Shown piece by piece: positions 8,166 to 16,681 of a DNA stretch of 64,000 nt. Source of the stretch: Sphingobacterium spiritivorum ATCC 33861 (GTDB lineage Bacteria > Bacteroidota > Bacteroidia > Sphingobacteriales > Sphingobacteriaceae); contig NZ_GL379770.1 of the NCBI RefSeq assembly GCF_000143765.1, forward strand, positions 1,452,903 to 1,516,902, written 5' to 3'. Below the pieces are notes generated by a model, which saw only the letters and a program-made list of their open reading frames with translations, was not told where the DNA came from and made no database searches. The number at the start of each line of letters is the position of its first letter. Position 1 is the first letter of the stretch. The position numbers and the translations under genes are program-made.

Positions 8166-8443
8166 TCCGTACTTATTTTTACTACACAAAAAATATGCAA
8201 AGTTAACGGATAAGAATAATTGTATTTGTTTAATGGATTCGTCAGTACTTCATTATCTTGGTATTTGCTGGCTGTGGGGTTTTCTTTTTTTCTTGGGGTG
8301 AGTATTTACTTATTTTTCAGAACAGAGAAGATGGCGGTTTGGTAATATGATTTAGAAGATAGCAAACTTATATAAAAAAATCTTCTTCAATTTGCTCTTA
8401 TGAAATTATCCAGTCAATAAATAATAATGTAAGCAAAAATGTT

Positions 8444-8451
8444 TATATTTG
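8444..8451 (+). promoter_or_regulatory. -7 element TATATTTG directly before the antitoxin-like start
   Basis: Only four bases separate this TAnnTTTG match from the ATG at 8456. Transcription would begin at or beside the start codon, giving a leaderless message. No clear -33 element is seen. Confidence 0.5.
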
Positions 8452-8455
8452 TATT

Positions 8456-8958
8456 ATGATTAAGCAATTTGAAAAATATAAAGGAATACATCCGGGTATT
8501 GTAATTGACAGAGAATTAAAAAAACGTTCTATCAAGCAACGTCCTTTTGCTTTGTCTTTAGAGGAACATCCTCAAACCTTTAATGCTATTACCAAAGGTA
8601 AAAGAGGTATCAGCACGGCATTAGCATTGAAGATTGAGCGAGAACTTGGGTTAGAAGAGGGTACTTTGGTGATATTGCAAGCCTATTATGATATCCAAAA
8701 AATCAAAGAAAAAGAAATCAAAAGAACTCCTGATCTGCATATCCTGAGTAAAGCTTTATTTTGGGATACGGTTATTCAACACATAGATTGGAAACGACAG
8801 TACAGAGCCGTGATTCAGCGTGTTTTTGAACGTGGAAATGAGAATGATAAAAACGAGATCATTCGCTTTTATGGTGCTGAAAAAGTAAAACAAGCTTTGG
8901 AGGATTCTAATATAAGAAGTCCATATACCATATACAGACCCAATAAAACTACAGACTA
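8456..8958 (+). CDS. HTH antitoxin-like protein with C-terminal DUF6922-like domain
   Basis: 167 residues; the stop codon ends at 8959. The N-terminal part (about 10-75) looks like a HigA/XRE-type DNA-binding domain (HPGIVIDRELKKRSIKQRPF then GISTALALKIERELGLEEGT). The C-terminal part (about 95-145) has LFWDTVIQHIDWKRQYRAVI, QRVFERG and the IIRFYGAEKV pattern of DUF6922, a domain often encoded beside AbiEii nucleotidyltransferases. Its stop is separated from the AbiEii gene by two bases, so the pair is one unit. I infer an antitoxin or autoregulator role. The classical AbiEi antitoxin fold is not what is seen here. Confidence 0.75.
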
Positions 8959-8961
8959 ATT

Positions 8962-9609
8962 ATGATGTATTATAACACCGTCAATGATCTATTAAGAAAC
9001 ACATTGATTACGCTAATGGAGTCTTCTGTGTTTGAGTCTTTTCGTTTGGTGGGCGGTACGGCATTAAGTCTTCAATTAGGACATCGTTTGTCAGTAGATA
9101 TAGATTTGTTTAGTGATGCTCTGTATGGCTCTATTGATTTTAAGGCTATTGATGAATTTATTGAGAAAACATTTCCCTACCACTATCATTTTTCAAATCT
9201 AGATCCAGCAATGGGTAAATCTTACAGTGTGGGTACAGATAAAGACAATGTGGTAAAATTAGATGTGTTTTATACGGATACTTTCATACAACTTCCTTTG
9301 ATTACGGATGAAATCAGAATGGCTACTACCGAAGAAATCATTGCCATGAAAATAGATGTGGTACAACGTATAGGTCGTAAGAAAGATTTCTGGGATTTGC
9401 ATGAGCTGCTATCCCAATACAATATTTCTACCATGCTTTCTCTCCATCAACAACGTTACCCTTACACACACGATCAAGAACTAATACTTAACAACCTCAT
9501 CAATTTTGAGCTTGCTGATGATGATTTTGATCCAATCTGTTTAAGAGGTAAATATTGGGAATTTATAAAGGAGGATATTGTTGATGCGGTGAGGGCATAT
9601 AAAGCTTGA
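8962..9609 (+). CDS. AbiEii/AbiGii-family nucleotidyltransferase, toxin-like
   Basis: 215 residues. The nucleotidyltransferase signature is clear: LVGGTALSLQLGHRLSVDID (29-48) with the metal-binding DID at 46-48, the KLDVFYTD strand near 99-106, and GRKKDFWDLHELL (138-150), the conserved R-K-D..DL helix of the family. AbiEii enzymes of Streptococcus act as toxins in abortive infection; related MenT enzymes modify tRNA ends. The gene starts two bases after the HTH-DUF6922 gene. All visible catalytic positions are kept, so it should be active. The gene pair lies near a tRNA and transposase debris, in line with horizontal gain. Confidence 0.85.
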   Translation: MMYYNTVNDLLRNTLITLMESSVFESFRLVGGTALSLQLGHRLSVDIDLFSDALYGSIDFKAIDEFIEKTFPYHYHFSNLDPAMGKSYSVGTDKDNVVKLDVFYTDTFIQLPLITDEIRMATTEEIIAMKIDVVQRIGRKKDFWDLHELLSQYNISTMLSLHQQRYPYTHDQELILNNLINFELADDDFDPICLRGKYWEFIKEDIVDAVRAYKA

Positions 9610-9719
9610 CATATAGATATTTCAAAGCATCATCTATTGTTGTTTCAGCAATCGTCTGACAAAATTCTATAATAAGTTGCATTTCCTTTGATTAAACCTT
9701 TGACAACAGTTAAAATGTA

Positions 9720-9747
9720 AGCTAATGTGAGAATTTTCACATTAGCT
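9720..9747. terminator. Terminator-like hairpin between convergent genes
   Basis: Perfect 11-bp stem AGCTAATGTGA (9720-9730) / TCACATTAGCT (9737-9747) with a 6-base loop, at the 3' end of the minus-strand gene at 9746. The right arm plus flank, TTCACATTAGCTATTC, recurs exactly at 10800-10815. Confidence 0.6.
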
Positions 9748-10648
9748 ATTCTACTATAATCTTCAAAGAATTGGACTGTGCGGGAATTTTATTTTTTGTA
9801 CGTAGAGTTTCATCGGAGCCAAGCAGTTCTTCTTTAAAAGCTTCCGCATAGGGGTAAATTTTATAATCAAACCGGCTTTGGGGAATTGTGAAAATTCCTT
9901 TTTCTTTAGCGACCATTTTCATATTGAAGATTCGGTTTTTAATATAAAGCTGACCATCCAATGTTGCCATACGCTTACCGATATCATTTACATTCCAATC
10001 ATAATTTGCGACATTAAAGTGTGCGTCTATATATTTTTTGAAACCTAGAATACCAACCTCATAATCTACATTACCTGAATCAATGATGGCAAACAGAGCT
10101 TCAGGAGCTCCCTTTTTTACTAAGTCTTCCGGAGTAAATTTAGAAATCTGTGAGAATTTTGAATATTCGTACAAAGCGAGCCTGATGGTATCATCGATAT
10201 TGTAGCGATCCTTGTCTGTTTCTAATACCAATTTTACGGCGTTGATGTCCACATCTTGTTTTTCTACAACTTCTATAATCTCTGCACTGCTTTTATAAAT
10301 CTTTCCGTCTATTTTTGCTTCTATAATGGGGAGATCTGATTTTCCTAATGATCCTGCTTCAAAAGTGATGTCGTAAAAATATAAATCAGCTTGTGATTCC
10401 ATTTCTCTTTCAATTTCTGAGCCCTCAAGTTCTTTGTAGTTATCTTTGTCCGATGAATGTACTTTAATACTTCCGGTTTCCGGTTTATTTTTAAAGAATA
10501 ATCTTAACGCAACAGATTTATTCAATTCGACCTTAGGCTGAAAGACCAACCATATCATCTCTTGTTCTTGTTTTTGAGCAGATCCACTGCAAAATGTTAG
10601 GGTGAATAGTAAAGACAGATATAAAAGATGACAGCTAATTATTTTCAT
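9746..10648 (-). CDS. Exported protein, function unknown
   Basis: 300 residues with an N-terminal signal (MKIISCHLLYLSLLFTLTFC; Cys20 could be lipidated). The mature part has repeated beta-strand-like stretches and charged segments (for example VEKQDVDINAVKLVLETDKD near 127-146), which suggests immunoglobulin-like domains. No known family is recognised. It lies 228 bp beyond the end of the outer-membrane barrel gene on the same strand, in its own AT-rich gap, so it may be read separately. Confidence 0.65.
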   Translation of the reverse strand: MKIISCHLLYLSLLFTLTFCSGSAQKQEQEMIWLVFQPKVELNKSVALRLFFKNKPETGSIKVHSSDKDNYKELEGSEIEREMESQADLYFYDITFEAGSLGKSDLPIIEAKIDGKIYKSSAEIIEVVEKQDVDINAVKLVLETDKDRYNIDDTIRLALYEYSKFSQISKFTPEDLVKKGAPEALFAIIDSGNVDYEVGILGFKKYIDAHFNVANYDWNVNDIGKRMATLDGQLYIKNRIFNMKMVAKEKGIFTIPQSRFDYKIYPYAEAFKEELLGSDETLRTKNKIPAQSNSLKIIVE

Positions 10649-10876
10649 TTTTTAAGTGATTTAATACATTTATAATCCTTTTAAACATAAATATAATATA
10701 TTCTTTAGATATGCCGATCTGTTAAGCAGGTATCTGTAAGGGATTTGCAATTATGATTGTGTGATTGATAACGCATAAACAGATGCTTCTGTAATAGTCT
10801 TCACATTAGCTATTCAGCATAGTTTTAACCCTATAAGAGGGATTTTTGTTTATAATAACCGATAAAATTGCAGTGA

Positions 10877-13288
10877 CTATAATTTATAGCTGTATCCCAA
10901 CCGTACGACCTGAGTTTCATAATAATCTTTACTGGCATAATAAAAAGTATTACCCTGGATAGTCTTTTTAATAACCATCGTATTTAACAGATCACTTGCA
11001 TTAAGAAAGAGTTCTCCTTTGCCCTTTTGAACAGCTTTTTTGAGACCTAAATCGATTGAAAACCGGCTTTGTATTTTTCCTTGCGGAATAATATCTGGTG
11101 CAAGGTAGACCGCTGTCAATTGTGCATCAAGTCCTTTTGGGAAATGAAAATTATTATTAATCTTCAGCGTTCCCGAAAACATACGTTGTTCGTCTGCATG
11201 AAAACTGTGCGTAACAGGGTAAAGGTTTTCGACGGTAAAGGCATTGATCTGATTGCGGTACATATTACCATTGATATCTAAGGCATAAGTGTCAGAAAAT
11301 TTTTGATGAAACATGGCTTCCAATCCGGAATTATAGCTTCTGCCTGCATTCTGAAAAATGGCATAGATCAGATTGCTTCCAGGTACAGTAGTCGATATAC
11401 GTGAAATGGTACCATCAGCAAAGCGATGATATAAGGCTGTATAAATATAACCTTTGGTCCAGTCACTGCGGTACCCGAGTTCAAATGAATTGGTGAACTG
11501 CGGAAGTAAAGCGGGATTACCAACCTTGATAATCTCTGCATCATCATATTTCGGAAATATCCGTATATCTACTTCGTTAGGTCTGTCCACTCTTCTGTTG
11601 TAAAACAATGAAAATTTGTTTTGAGGATTTATCTTGTATGCCAGTCTGATATTCGGAAAAGGCTGTGTGTAATTGTATCCGTCACTTTTGTATGTCGGAT
11701 GCAGCGGGTTTACATCATACTGCAGGTCTACATATTCCATTCGAAGACCAATTTCTGCTTCAATCTTTTCGTTTTCAAAGATGTAATTTCCATATGCAGC
11801 AGGGATTATCTCCCTGTAAGTCGCCCAACCACCGGCATTGCTGTCTAATGGGGAATGGAGTCCCGGGATAAAGAGCATATCGGTAGGAATGCGCCTGTGT
11901 CTGAATTTCAACCCTCCTTCTATTCGCCCGTATTTAAGAGGTCTTACATAGTCAATATTCAGATCCGTTACCTGCTCATCAGATATCAGTTTGAAAGCAT
12001 CTTTACCCGTATAATCAGGCATGATATTGTCAAAGAAGTATTTTTCATCTTCACGGTGGAAGGTATAGTTCAGCCCGACGTTTAGTGTATGTCCGGCTTC
12101 CTTAAACTTGTGCTGATAATTAGCTGTAGCCATAACAGTCGTTTTGAGCTCGTCTTCTAAAAATTGCCACAGTCTGAGCCGCTCAGAAAGATCCGCATTA
12201 AAAAAGGGTTCGTCACCACGGTCTATTATCTTTTCACTGCCGAAAAGTCCGGATACGGTCAATGTATTTTGCTCGTTTATCGTCCAATCCAGTCCCATTC
12301 TTGACGTAAAGTAGTTTGTATTCCTGTTGCGTTTGGTTTGTTGACGGATTGTTGTACCGTCATCGTATACACGGTCTACAAATTCATTTTTATTTAACGT
12401 ATGTGTGTAGAGATTATCTACAGATAGAAAGGCATTGACTTTATTCTTGCGATAGTTAAGGGAAAGAGAAGGATTGATCTTTGGGGTAAACGTATACTGT
12501 GGCCGGATGGTCGGCAAATTGGCCTGACGCACCCACAATGCTCCGGCACCTGTAGTTAATCCAATCTTACCGTTTAATCCTTCTTTCTTCTCTTTTTTCA
12601 TAATAATATTGATAATACCTGCATTTCCATTTGCATCATATTTGGACGAAGGGTTATTGATGATTTCAACACGTTCAATAGCTGATGCCGGAATATTATC
12701 CAGTCCTGTCTGGCTGCCAAATCCGGTCATAGCAGTCTGCTTGCCATCAATAAGAATAGCAACTTTGTCATTGCCTCTGAGCTGTACTTTTCCCTCCTGA
12801 GTACTTACTCCCGGGAGATTTTGCAATGCCTGTAATATGGATCCTCCGGTCTGACTCAGGTTATCGGCAACTGTAAATGTTTTTTTATACATCTTATGAC
12901 TTATTCCTGACTGTTGCCCGGTTACTGTTACTTCGTCCAACATGTGTTCATCGTATTCCAGATTAATATTTGCTACATCCAGATATTCGGAAAGGCTGCC
13001 CACATATAGATTCTGTTGCTGATTTTTATATCCGACAAGTGAAACCGACAACTGGTAATTACCAGGTTTAATATGAGATAAGGTGAAACGTCCCTGTTCA
13101 TCGGAAACAGTTCCTGATACAAACTTGTTGTCAGATGCAGTGCTAAGGGTTATAGTTACATAAGGTAAGTGTTCTTTGCCGGCCTGTGCTCTTATTGTTC
13201 CTGATACAGTTACCGAACTTATCTGCGCGTAGCTGGTATTTATCAGTAGAAATAGAAAAATTAAGAAAGAAAGGATTCTGCGATGCAT
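10877..13288 (-). CDS. Outer-membrane beta-barrel receptor with CarboxypepD-type N-domain and plug
   Basis: 803 residues. Signal peptide about 1-21; CarboxypepD_reg-like domain about 27-105; plug-like domain about 125-235, with LQALQNLPGVSTQEGKVQLR and the IERVEIINNPSSKYDANGNA stretch; then a long barrel (OMP_b-brl_3 style) ending in YSYKL. This is the TonB-receptor-like class of Bacteroidota; no clear SusC signature or SusD neighbour is seen, so the ligand is unknown. It follows the PAP2 gene by 51 bp on the same strand, and the two probably form one transcript under the two-component system upstream. Confidence 0.85.
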   Translation of the reverse strand: MHRRILSFLIFLFLLINTSYAQISSVTVSGTIRAQAGKEHLPYVTITLSTASDNKFVSGTVSDEQGRFTLSHIKPGNYQLSVSLVGYKNQQQNLYVGSLSEYLDVANINLEYDEHMLDEVTVTGQQSGISHKMYKKTFTVADNLSQTGGSILQALQNLPGVSTQEGKVQLRGNDKVAILIDGKQTAMTGFGSQTGLDNIPASAIERVEIINNPSSKYDANGNAGIINIIMKKEKKEGLNGKIGLTTGAGALWVRQANLPTIRPQYTFTPKINPSLSLNYRKNKVNAFLSVDNLYTHTLNKNEFVDRVYDDGTTIRQQTKRNRNTNYFTSRMGLDWTINEQNTLTVSGLFGSEKIIDRGDEPFFNADLSERLRLWQFLEDELKTTVMATANYQHKFKEAGHTLNVGLNYTFHREDEKYFFDNIMPDYTGKDAFKLISDEQVTDLNIDYVRPLKYGRIEGGLKFRHRRIPTDMLFIPGLHSPLDSNAGGWATYREIIPAAYGNYIFENEKIEAEIGLRMEYVDLQYDVNPLHPTYKSDGYNYTQPFPNIRLAYKINPQNKFSLFYNRRVDRPNEVDIRIFPKYDDAEIIKVGNPALLPQFTNSFELGYRSDWTKGYIYTALYHRFADGTISRISTTVPGSNLIYAIFQNAGRSYNSGLEAMFHQKFSDTYALDINGNMYRNQINAFTVENLYPVTHSFHADEQRMFSGTLKINNNFHFPKGLDAQLTAVYLAPDIIPQGKIQSRFSIDLGLKKAVQKGKGELFLNASDLLNTMVIKKTIQGNTFYYASKDYYETQVVRLGYSYKL

Positions 13289-13339
13289 GTGTTTTAGATT
13301 TATATCGTTTCAAAAAAATGGGGAATGATAGTTCGTGTT

Positions 13340-14080
13340 TTAGTAACTTTCTTCCATATACCGTTTATAAGCTATTGCCTCTTTTTGTTTTTTTGTTAAT
13401 CTGTAGTGATGTGTCCAATAGCTTGCTTTCATGGATAATATTCCTATGGCAGCACCCACAAGCACATCACTGATGTAATGCCTGTTATTGACCATACGGA
13501 ATGTGCCTACAGAAGCTGCTACACCATATGCAGCGTATGGCATCCAATGAAATTTGTCTTTGTATTCTTCACTAAGAAAAGTTGCTGCAGCGAATGCCTG
13601 AGCTGTATGACCGGAAGGGAAGGATTCGTAGTTGGATCCGTCAGGACGTTGCTGATGGATAGTTTTTTTCATAATGTAGGTAATACCCGCCATAGCAGCT
13701 TCACCTTTGATTAGTATTGCTGTCCGGTTATATAGATCCGTTTTTGAGGCGATTCCTAATCCATCCAGACTGTAAGCGGCAAGGATAGGGGAGAATTGCA
13801 GAAAATCGTCTATATGCGTACGAAATCTGGGAATATGTTCATTTCGTTCTTCTACAATTTCATTTTTAAAAGATTCAGGCCCATTACCGTTTAGTGCTAT
13901 ACCGGATATCAGCAAAGCTCCCGGAATATAGAGTTGACGGAACTGGAAATGAGGTTTTGAGATTGCGGAATTATATAAGATCTGTGTACTATCGGTACTC
14001 AAGGTCTGCTGACGATATTGTGCTGAAACGCTGATACAGATCAGATGAAAAATGCTGAGAAGCCAGAATCGATTTACCAT
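13340..14080 (-). CDS. PAP2-family phosphatase, exported or membrane-bound
   Basis: 246 residues with signal peptide MVNRFWLLSIFHLICISVSA. All three PAP2 phosphatase motifs are present: K138 to RP at 145-146, PSGH at 155-158, and R195-x5-H201-x3-D205. The active site should face the periplasm, acting on a lipid phosphate. Such genes next to an OmpR-type two-component system often dephosphorylate lipid A or undecaprenyl-pyrophosphate, but the substrate here is inferred only. The gene follows the histidine kinase gene by 51 bp, and a direct-repeat box lies in that gap. Confidence 0.9.
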   Translation of the reverse strand: MVNRFWLLSIFHLICISVSAQYRQQTLSTDSTQILYNSAISKPHFQFRQLYIPGALLISGIALNGNGPESFKNEIVEERNEHIPRFRTHIDDFLQFSPILAAYSLDGLGIASKTDLYNRTAILIKGEAAMAGITYIMKKTIHQQRPDGSNYESFPSGHTAQAFAAATFLSEEYKDKFHWMPYAAYGVAASVGTFRMVNNRHYISDVLVGAAIGILSMKASYWTHHYRLTKKQKEAIAYKRYMEESY

Positions 14081-14108
14081 TGTTTGTTTTTATTACAATG
14101 ATAAAAGC

Positions 14109-14132
14109 CAATTTTGAAGAAATTTTGAATTT
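14109..14132 (-). promoter_or_regulatory. Direct-repeat box upstream of the PAP2 gene, likely response-regulator site
   Basis: CAATTTTGAA-N4-TTTTGAATTT on the plus strand; the TTTTGAA units start 11 bp apart. The same 20 defined positions recur at 16139-16162 before the response-regulator gene. An 11-bp spaced direct repeat is the standard site shape for OmpR/PhoB-type regulators. It lies 29 bp before the PAP2 start. Confidence 0.6.
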
Positions 14133-15418
14133 TAGAAAGCTATACGGAAACAGTGAAGATTATTGTCAAAACGGTACGTAATATCCCATTTTTGTCTTTT
14201 ACAGATTTCCTTAATAATCGGGAGTCCAAGTCCGCTTCCGGAGCTTTCGGATGTAGTACCGGAAAAGCGGTTAAACAACAGATCCTGTCGTAGGGGGCTA
14301 TTGCCGGAGTTGCTGACCTCTAAAAACTGAGAATTTAGAGTCAGCGTAATATTCCCGCCGGGTCTGGTATGCCTTATGGCATTGATAATTATATTGTTGA
14401 GCAGAATTTCAATAAGTGTGGTGTTTCCGCTTTTTATGATCTGAGGACTTATTTTTTCTGTGATCGTAAGTTCTTTCTGATCTGCATGTTCCTGCAGAAC
14501 AAGGAGGGATTGACGGATCATCAGACTTATATCCAGATCTTCGCGATCGTCAAATTGTAAGTTTTCAATTTTTGCCAGTAAAAGTAAATTTTTATTGATG
14601 CGTGCACTACGGCTAAGCGCCTTATTAATATCTTCAATAATGTGGTATTGTTCTTCCGTAAGTTGCTGCTGCTGCAGGAGAAGATCCAGTTTGTTTTTCA
14701 TGATGGCCAGAGGCGTTTGCAGTTCATGAGAAGCATTTTCTGTAAATTCTTTCTGAGATTTGAATACAGTAATGTTATGTTCAAGTAGTTTGGTTAGTGC
14801 GGCATTCAATTCTTCAAACTCTACGGTGTCACTTTTATCAAATTCAATAGTTGTTTGTGTATTCAGGTTAAAGGTCTTGAGTTTGGATAATGTACTTCTA
14901 AAAGGTGTCCACAGATTTATAGAAAGTCTTTTGTTTAAGATCAGGAAACCTACGACAAGAATCATGAAGAATAATAACGTAACTATAGCAATAGCAATCA
15001 CTGTTTCTTCAGTCTCTTCCACATTGGTTTCTACCGTAAGGATATAGGGCTGACCGTTGATCCTGATTATGCGTTGCAAGACTCTGAAACGGTCAATCTC
15101 TTCATGTTCGGTATATGGATTTGTTTTCCGTATGGTATATGTGCTGTCTGCCGGAATCCGTGTATCGGTGAACGGATGAAGATTGGTTCCCGGCTGTATA
15201 CTGTTCCAGAGCCTGATGCTCTCGGACAATTGTTGTTTACTGAGATTAAGTTTATTGAGTTGATTTTCAGTTCGGTCTGCTACAATTTCGTTATGCTCAT
15301 CCAGCTCACTTAACCATATGCCATCTACCAGGAAATAATAGATCGGAATACTGGAAAGCAGTACTACTAATGAGTATATAATAAATGGTTTTATGGATTT
15401 ACTAAGTAATTTTTTCAT
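14132..15418 (-). CDS. Sensor histidine kinase
   Basis: About 428 residues from the ATG at 15418; the ATGA there overlaps the stop of the response-regulator gene, and an upstream ATG at 15427 would add three residues. Two membrane helices (about 11-30 and 140-163) flank a periplasmic sensor of about 105 residues. Then come the H box ENASHELQTPLAIMKNKLDL (phospho-acceptor His about 231), the N box NNIIINAIRHTRPGG and the G box GSGLGLPIIKEI. A classical HAMP domain is not obvious. It pairs with the regulator encoded immediately upstream. Confidence 0.93.
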   Translation of the reverse strand: MKKLLSKSIKPFIIYSLVVLLSSIPIYYFLVDGIWLSELDEHNEIVADRTENQLNKLNLSKQQLSESIRLWNSIQPGTNLHPFTDTRIPADSTYTIRKTNPYTEHEEIDRFRVLQRIIRINGQPYILTVETNVEETEETVIAIAIVTLLFFMILVVGFLILNKRLSINLWTPFRSTLSKLKTFNLNTQTTIEFDKSDTVEFEELNAALTKLLEHNITVFKSQKEFTENASHELQTPLAIMKNKLDLLLQQQQLTEEQYHIIEDINKALSRSARINKNLLLLAKIENLQFDDREDLDISLMIRQSLLVLQEHADQKELTITEKISPQIIKSGNTTLIEILLNNIIINAIRHTRPGGNITLTLNSQFLEVSNSGNSPLRQDLLFNRFSGTTSESSGSGLGLPIIKEICKRQKWDITYRFDNNLHCFRIAF

Positions 15419-16089
15419 CCTTCCCATTTGTATCCACTGCCGTAGATGGTTTTTAGATAAGATCCGCTATGCGCATCCTGTAATTTTTTCTTCAGATTTT
15501 TAATGTGTGCGTAAATAAAATCATGATTGTCCAGCATATCTGCCACATCACCGGAAAGATGTTCTGCAAGCGTACTTTTTGAAATCACTTTATTCTTATT
15601 CCCGATAAAATAAAGCAGAAGATCAAGTTCTTTTTTTGTAAAGGGTACCGCATGATCCCCTACAGATACGGTTTTGGCTAACAGATCGATCTGAAGTTCG
15701 TTTTGTACAATAATATTGGAATTTTGAAATTGCTTACGTCGTATTACAGCATAAATGCGGGCGACCAACTCCGACAGATGAAAAGGCTTGGTCAGATAAT
15801 CGTCTGCTCCGATCTGTAACCCTTTGATTTTGTCATCAAGTGCATCTTTGGCTGAGATGATAATAACTCCATCTTGTTTTTCCTGCTCCTTCAAAGTCTG
15901 CAATACATGCATTCCATTGCCATCCGGAAGCATAATGTCCAATAAAATACAGTCATAATCAAATCCGGCTATTTTTTCCTGAGCCATCTGAAAAGTGGAT
16001 GCAAATTCACAGCGATAACCTTGCTGGCCGAGATAGTCAGCAATGCTTTTTGCAAGCTCGTATTCATCTTCTATGATCAGGATCTTCAT
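15415..16089 (-). CDS. OmpR/PhoB-family response regulator
   Basis: 224 residues. Receiver domain with acidic pocket ED at 7-8, phospho-acceptor Asp51 (DCILLDIMLPDGNG), and Lys101 in YLTKPF. The winged-helix DNA-binding domain covers about 125-224, ending TIYGSGYKWEG. The stop codon overlaps the kinase start (ATGA), so the pair is translationally coupled. A direct-repeat box 50 bp upstream matches one before the PAP2 gene, which suggests autoregulation and control of the phosphatase and barrel genes. Confidence 0.95.
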   Translation of the reverse strand: MKILIIEDEYELAKSIADYLGQQGYRCEFASTFQMAQEKIAGFDYDCILLDIMLPDGNGMHVLQTLKEQEKQDGVIIISAKDALDDKIKGLQIGADDYLTKPFHLSELVARIYAVIRRKQFQNSNIIVQNELQIDLLAKTVSVGDHAVPFTKKELDLLLYFIGNKNKVISKSTLAEHLSGDVADMLDNHDFIYAHIKNLKKKLQDAHSGSYLKTIYGSGYKWEG

Positions 16090-16138
16090 TTTTAGACTGT
16101 AGGGTTGTCAATTATTCCTTTGATGCAAATTAAACATT

Positions 16139-16162
16139 CAATTTTGAATTCTTTTTGAATTT
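16139..16162 (-). promoter_or_regulatory. Direct-repeat box upstream of the response-regulator gene
   Basis: CAATTTTGAA-N4-TTTTGAATTT, identical in its defined positions to the box at 14109-14132. It lies 50 bp before the response-regulator start and suits autoregulation by an OmpR-type protein. Confidence 0.6.
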
Positions 16163-16250
16163 GGATAATATGTATCATAAATATTAAGATACTAATAATA
16201 TCATTTGTGGACACAATAGTCATAGATGTCATAGTATTATATAGGACCTA

Positions 16251-16664
16251 TCACCATATAATCACCAGTGTTCCGGCTACAATCAGCAGACCACCTACTA
16301 TTGTTTTGACATCTACAGGTTCTTTAAGGAGCCAAAAAGAGAGACCTATAGCGATAGCGACACTTAACTTATCAATAGGGGCTACTTTGGAAACATCTCC
16401 TGTCTGTAAAGCTTTAAAATAAAACAACCAGGATAATCCGGTCGCTATGCCGGATAGTGTTAGAAATAACCAGTTTTCTTTATTCAGCGTTTTTACTTCT
16501 TTGATCTCGCCACTCAACAGTACAATACCCCAGGCAATAAACAACACGACCAGAGTACGTATTGCGGTTGCAAGGTTACTGTTGACTCCTTTTACGCCGA
16601 TCTTAGCCAGAATAGCAGTCAGAGCAGCAAACAGGGCAGAGAGTAAAGCATAGTATTTCCACAT
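16251..16664 (-). CDS. Half-size EamA/DMT-family transporter
   Basis: 137 residues with five membrane helices and the EamA pattern: LLSALFAALTAILAKIG at 7-23, SGIATGLSWLFYFKALQTGD at 76-95 (the conserved S..YF.AL..G block), and LLKEP before the last helix. Full DMT exporters have two such repeats, so a one-repeat protein must dimerise; proteins of this size are common in bacteria. Substrate unknown. It follows the DKNYY lipoprotein gene by 17 bp on the same strand and is probably the last gene of that three-gene operon. Confidence 0.85.
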   Translation of the reverse strand: MWKYYALLSALFAALTAILAKIGVKGVNSNLATAIRTLVVLFIAWGIVLLSGEIKEVKTLNKENWLFLTLSGIATGLSWLFYFKALQTGDVSKVAPIDKLSVAIAIGLSFWLLKEPVDVKTIVGGLLIVAGTLVIIW

Positions 16665-16681
16665 GGCTTTGGTTGATTTTT

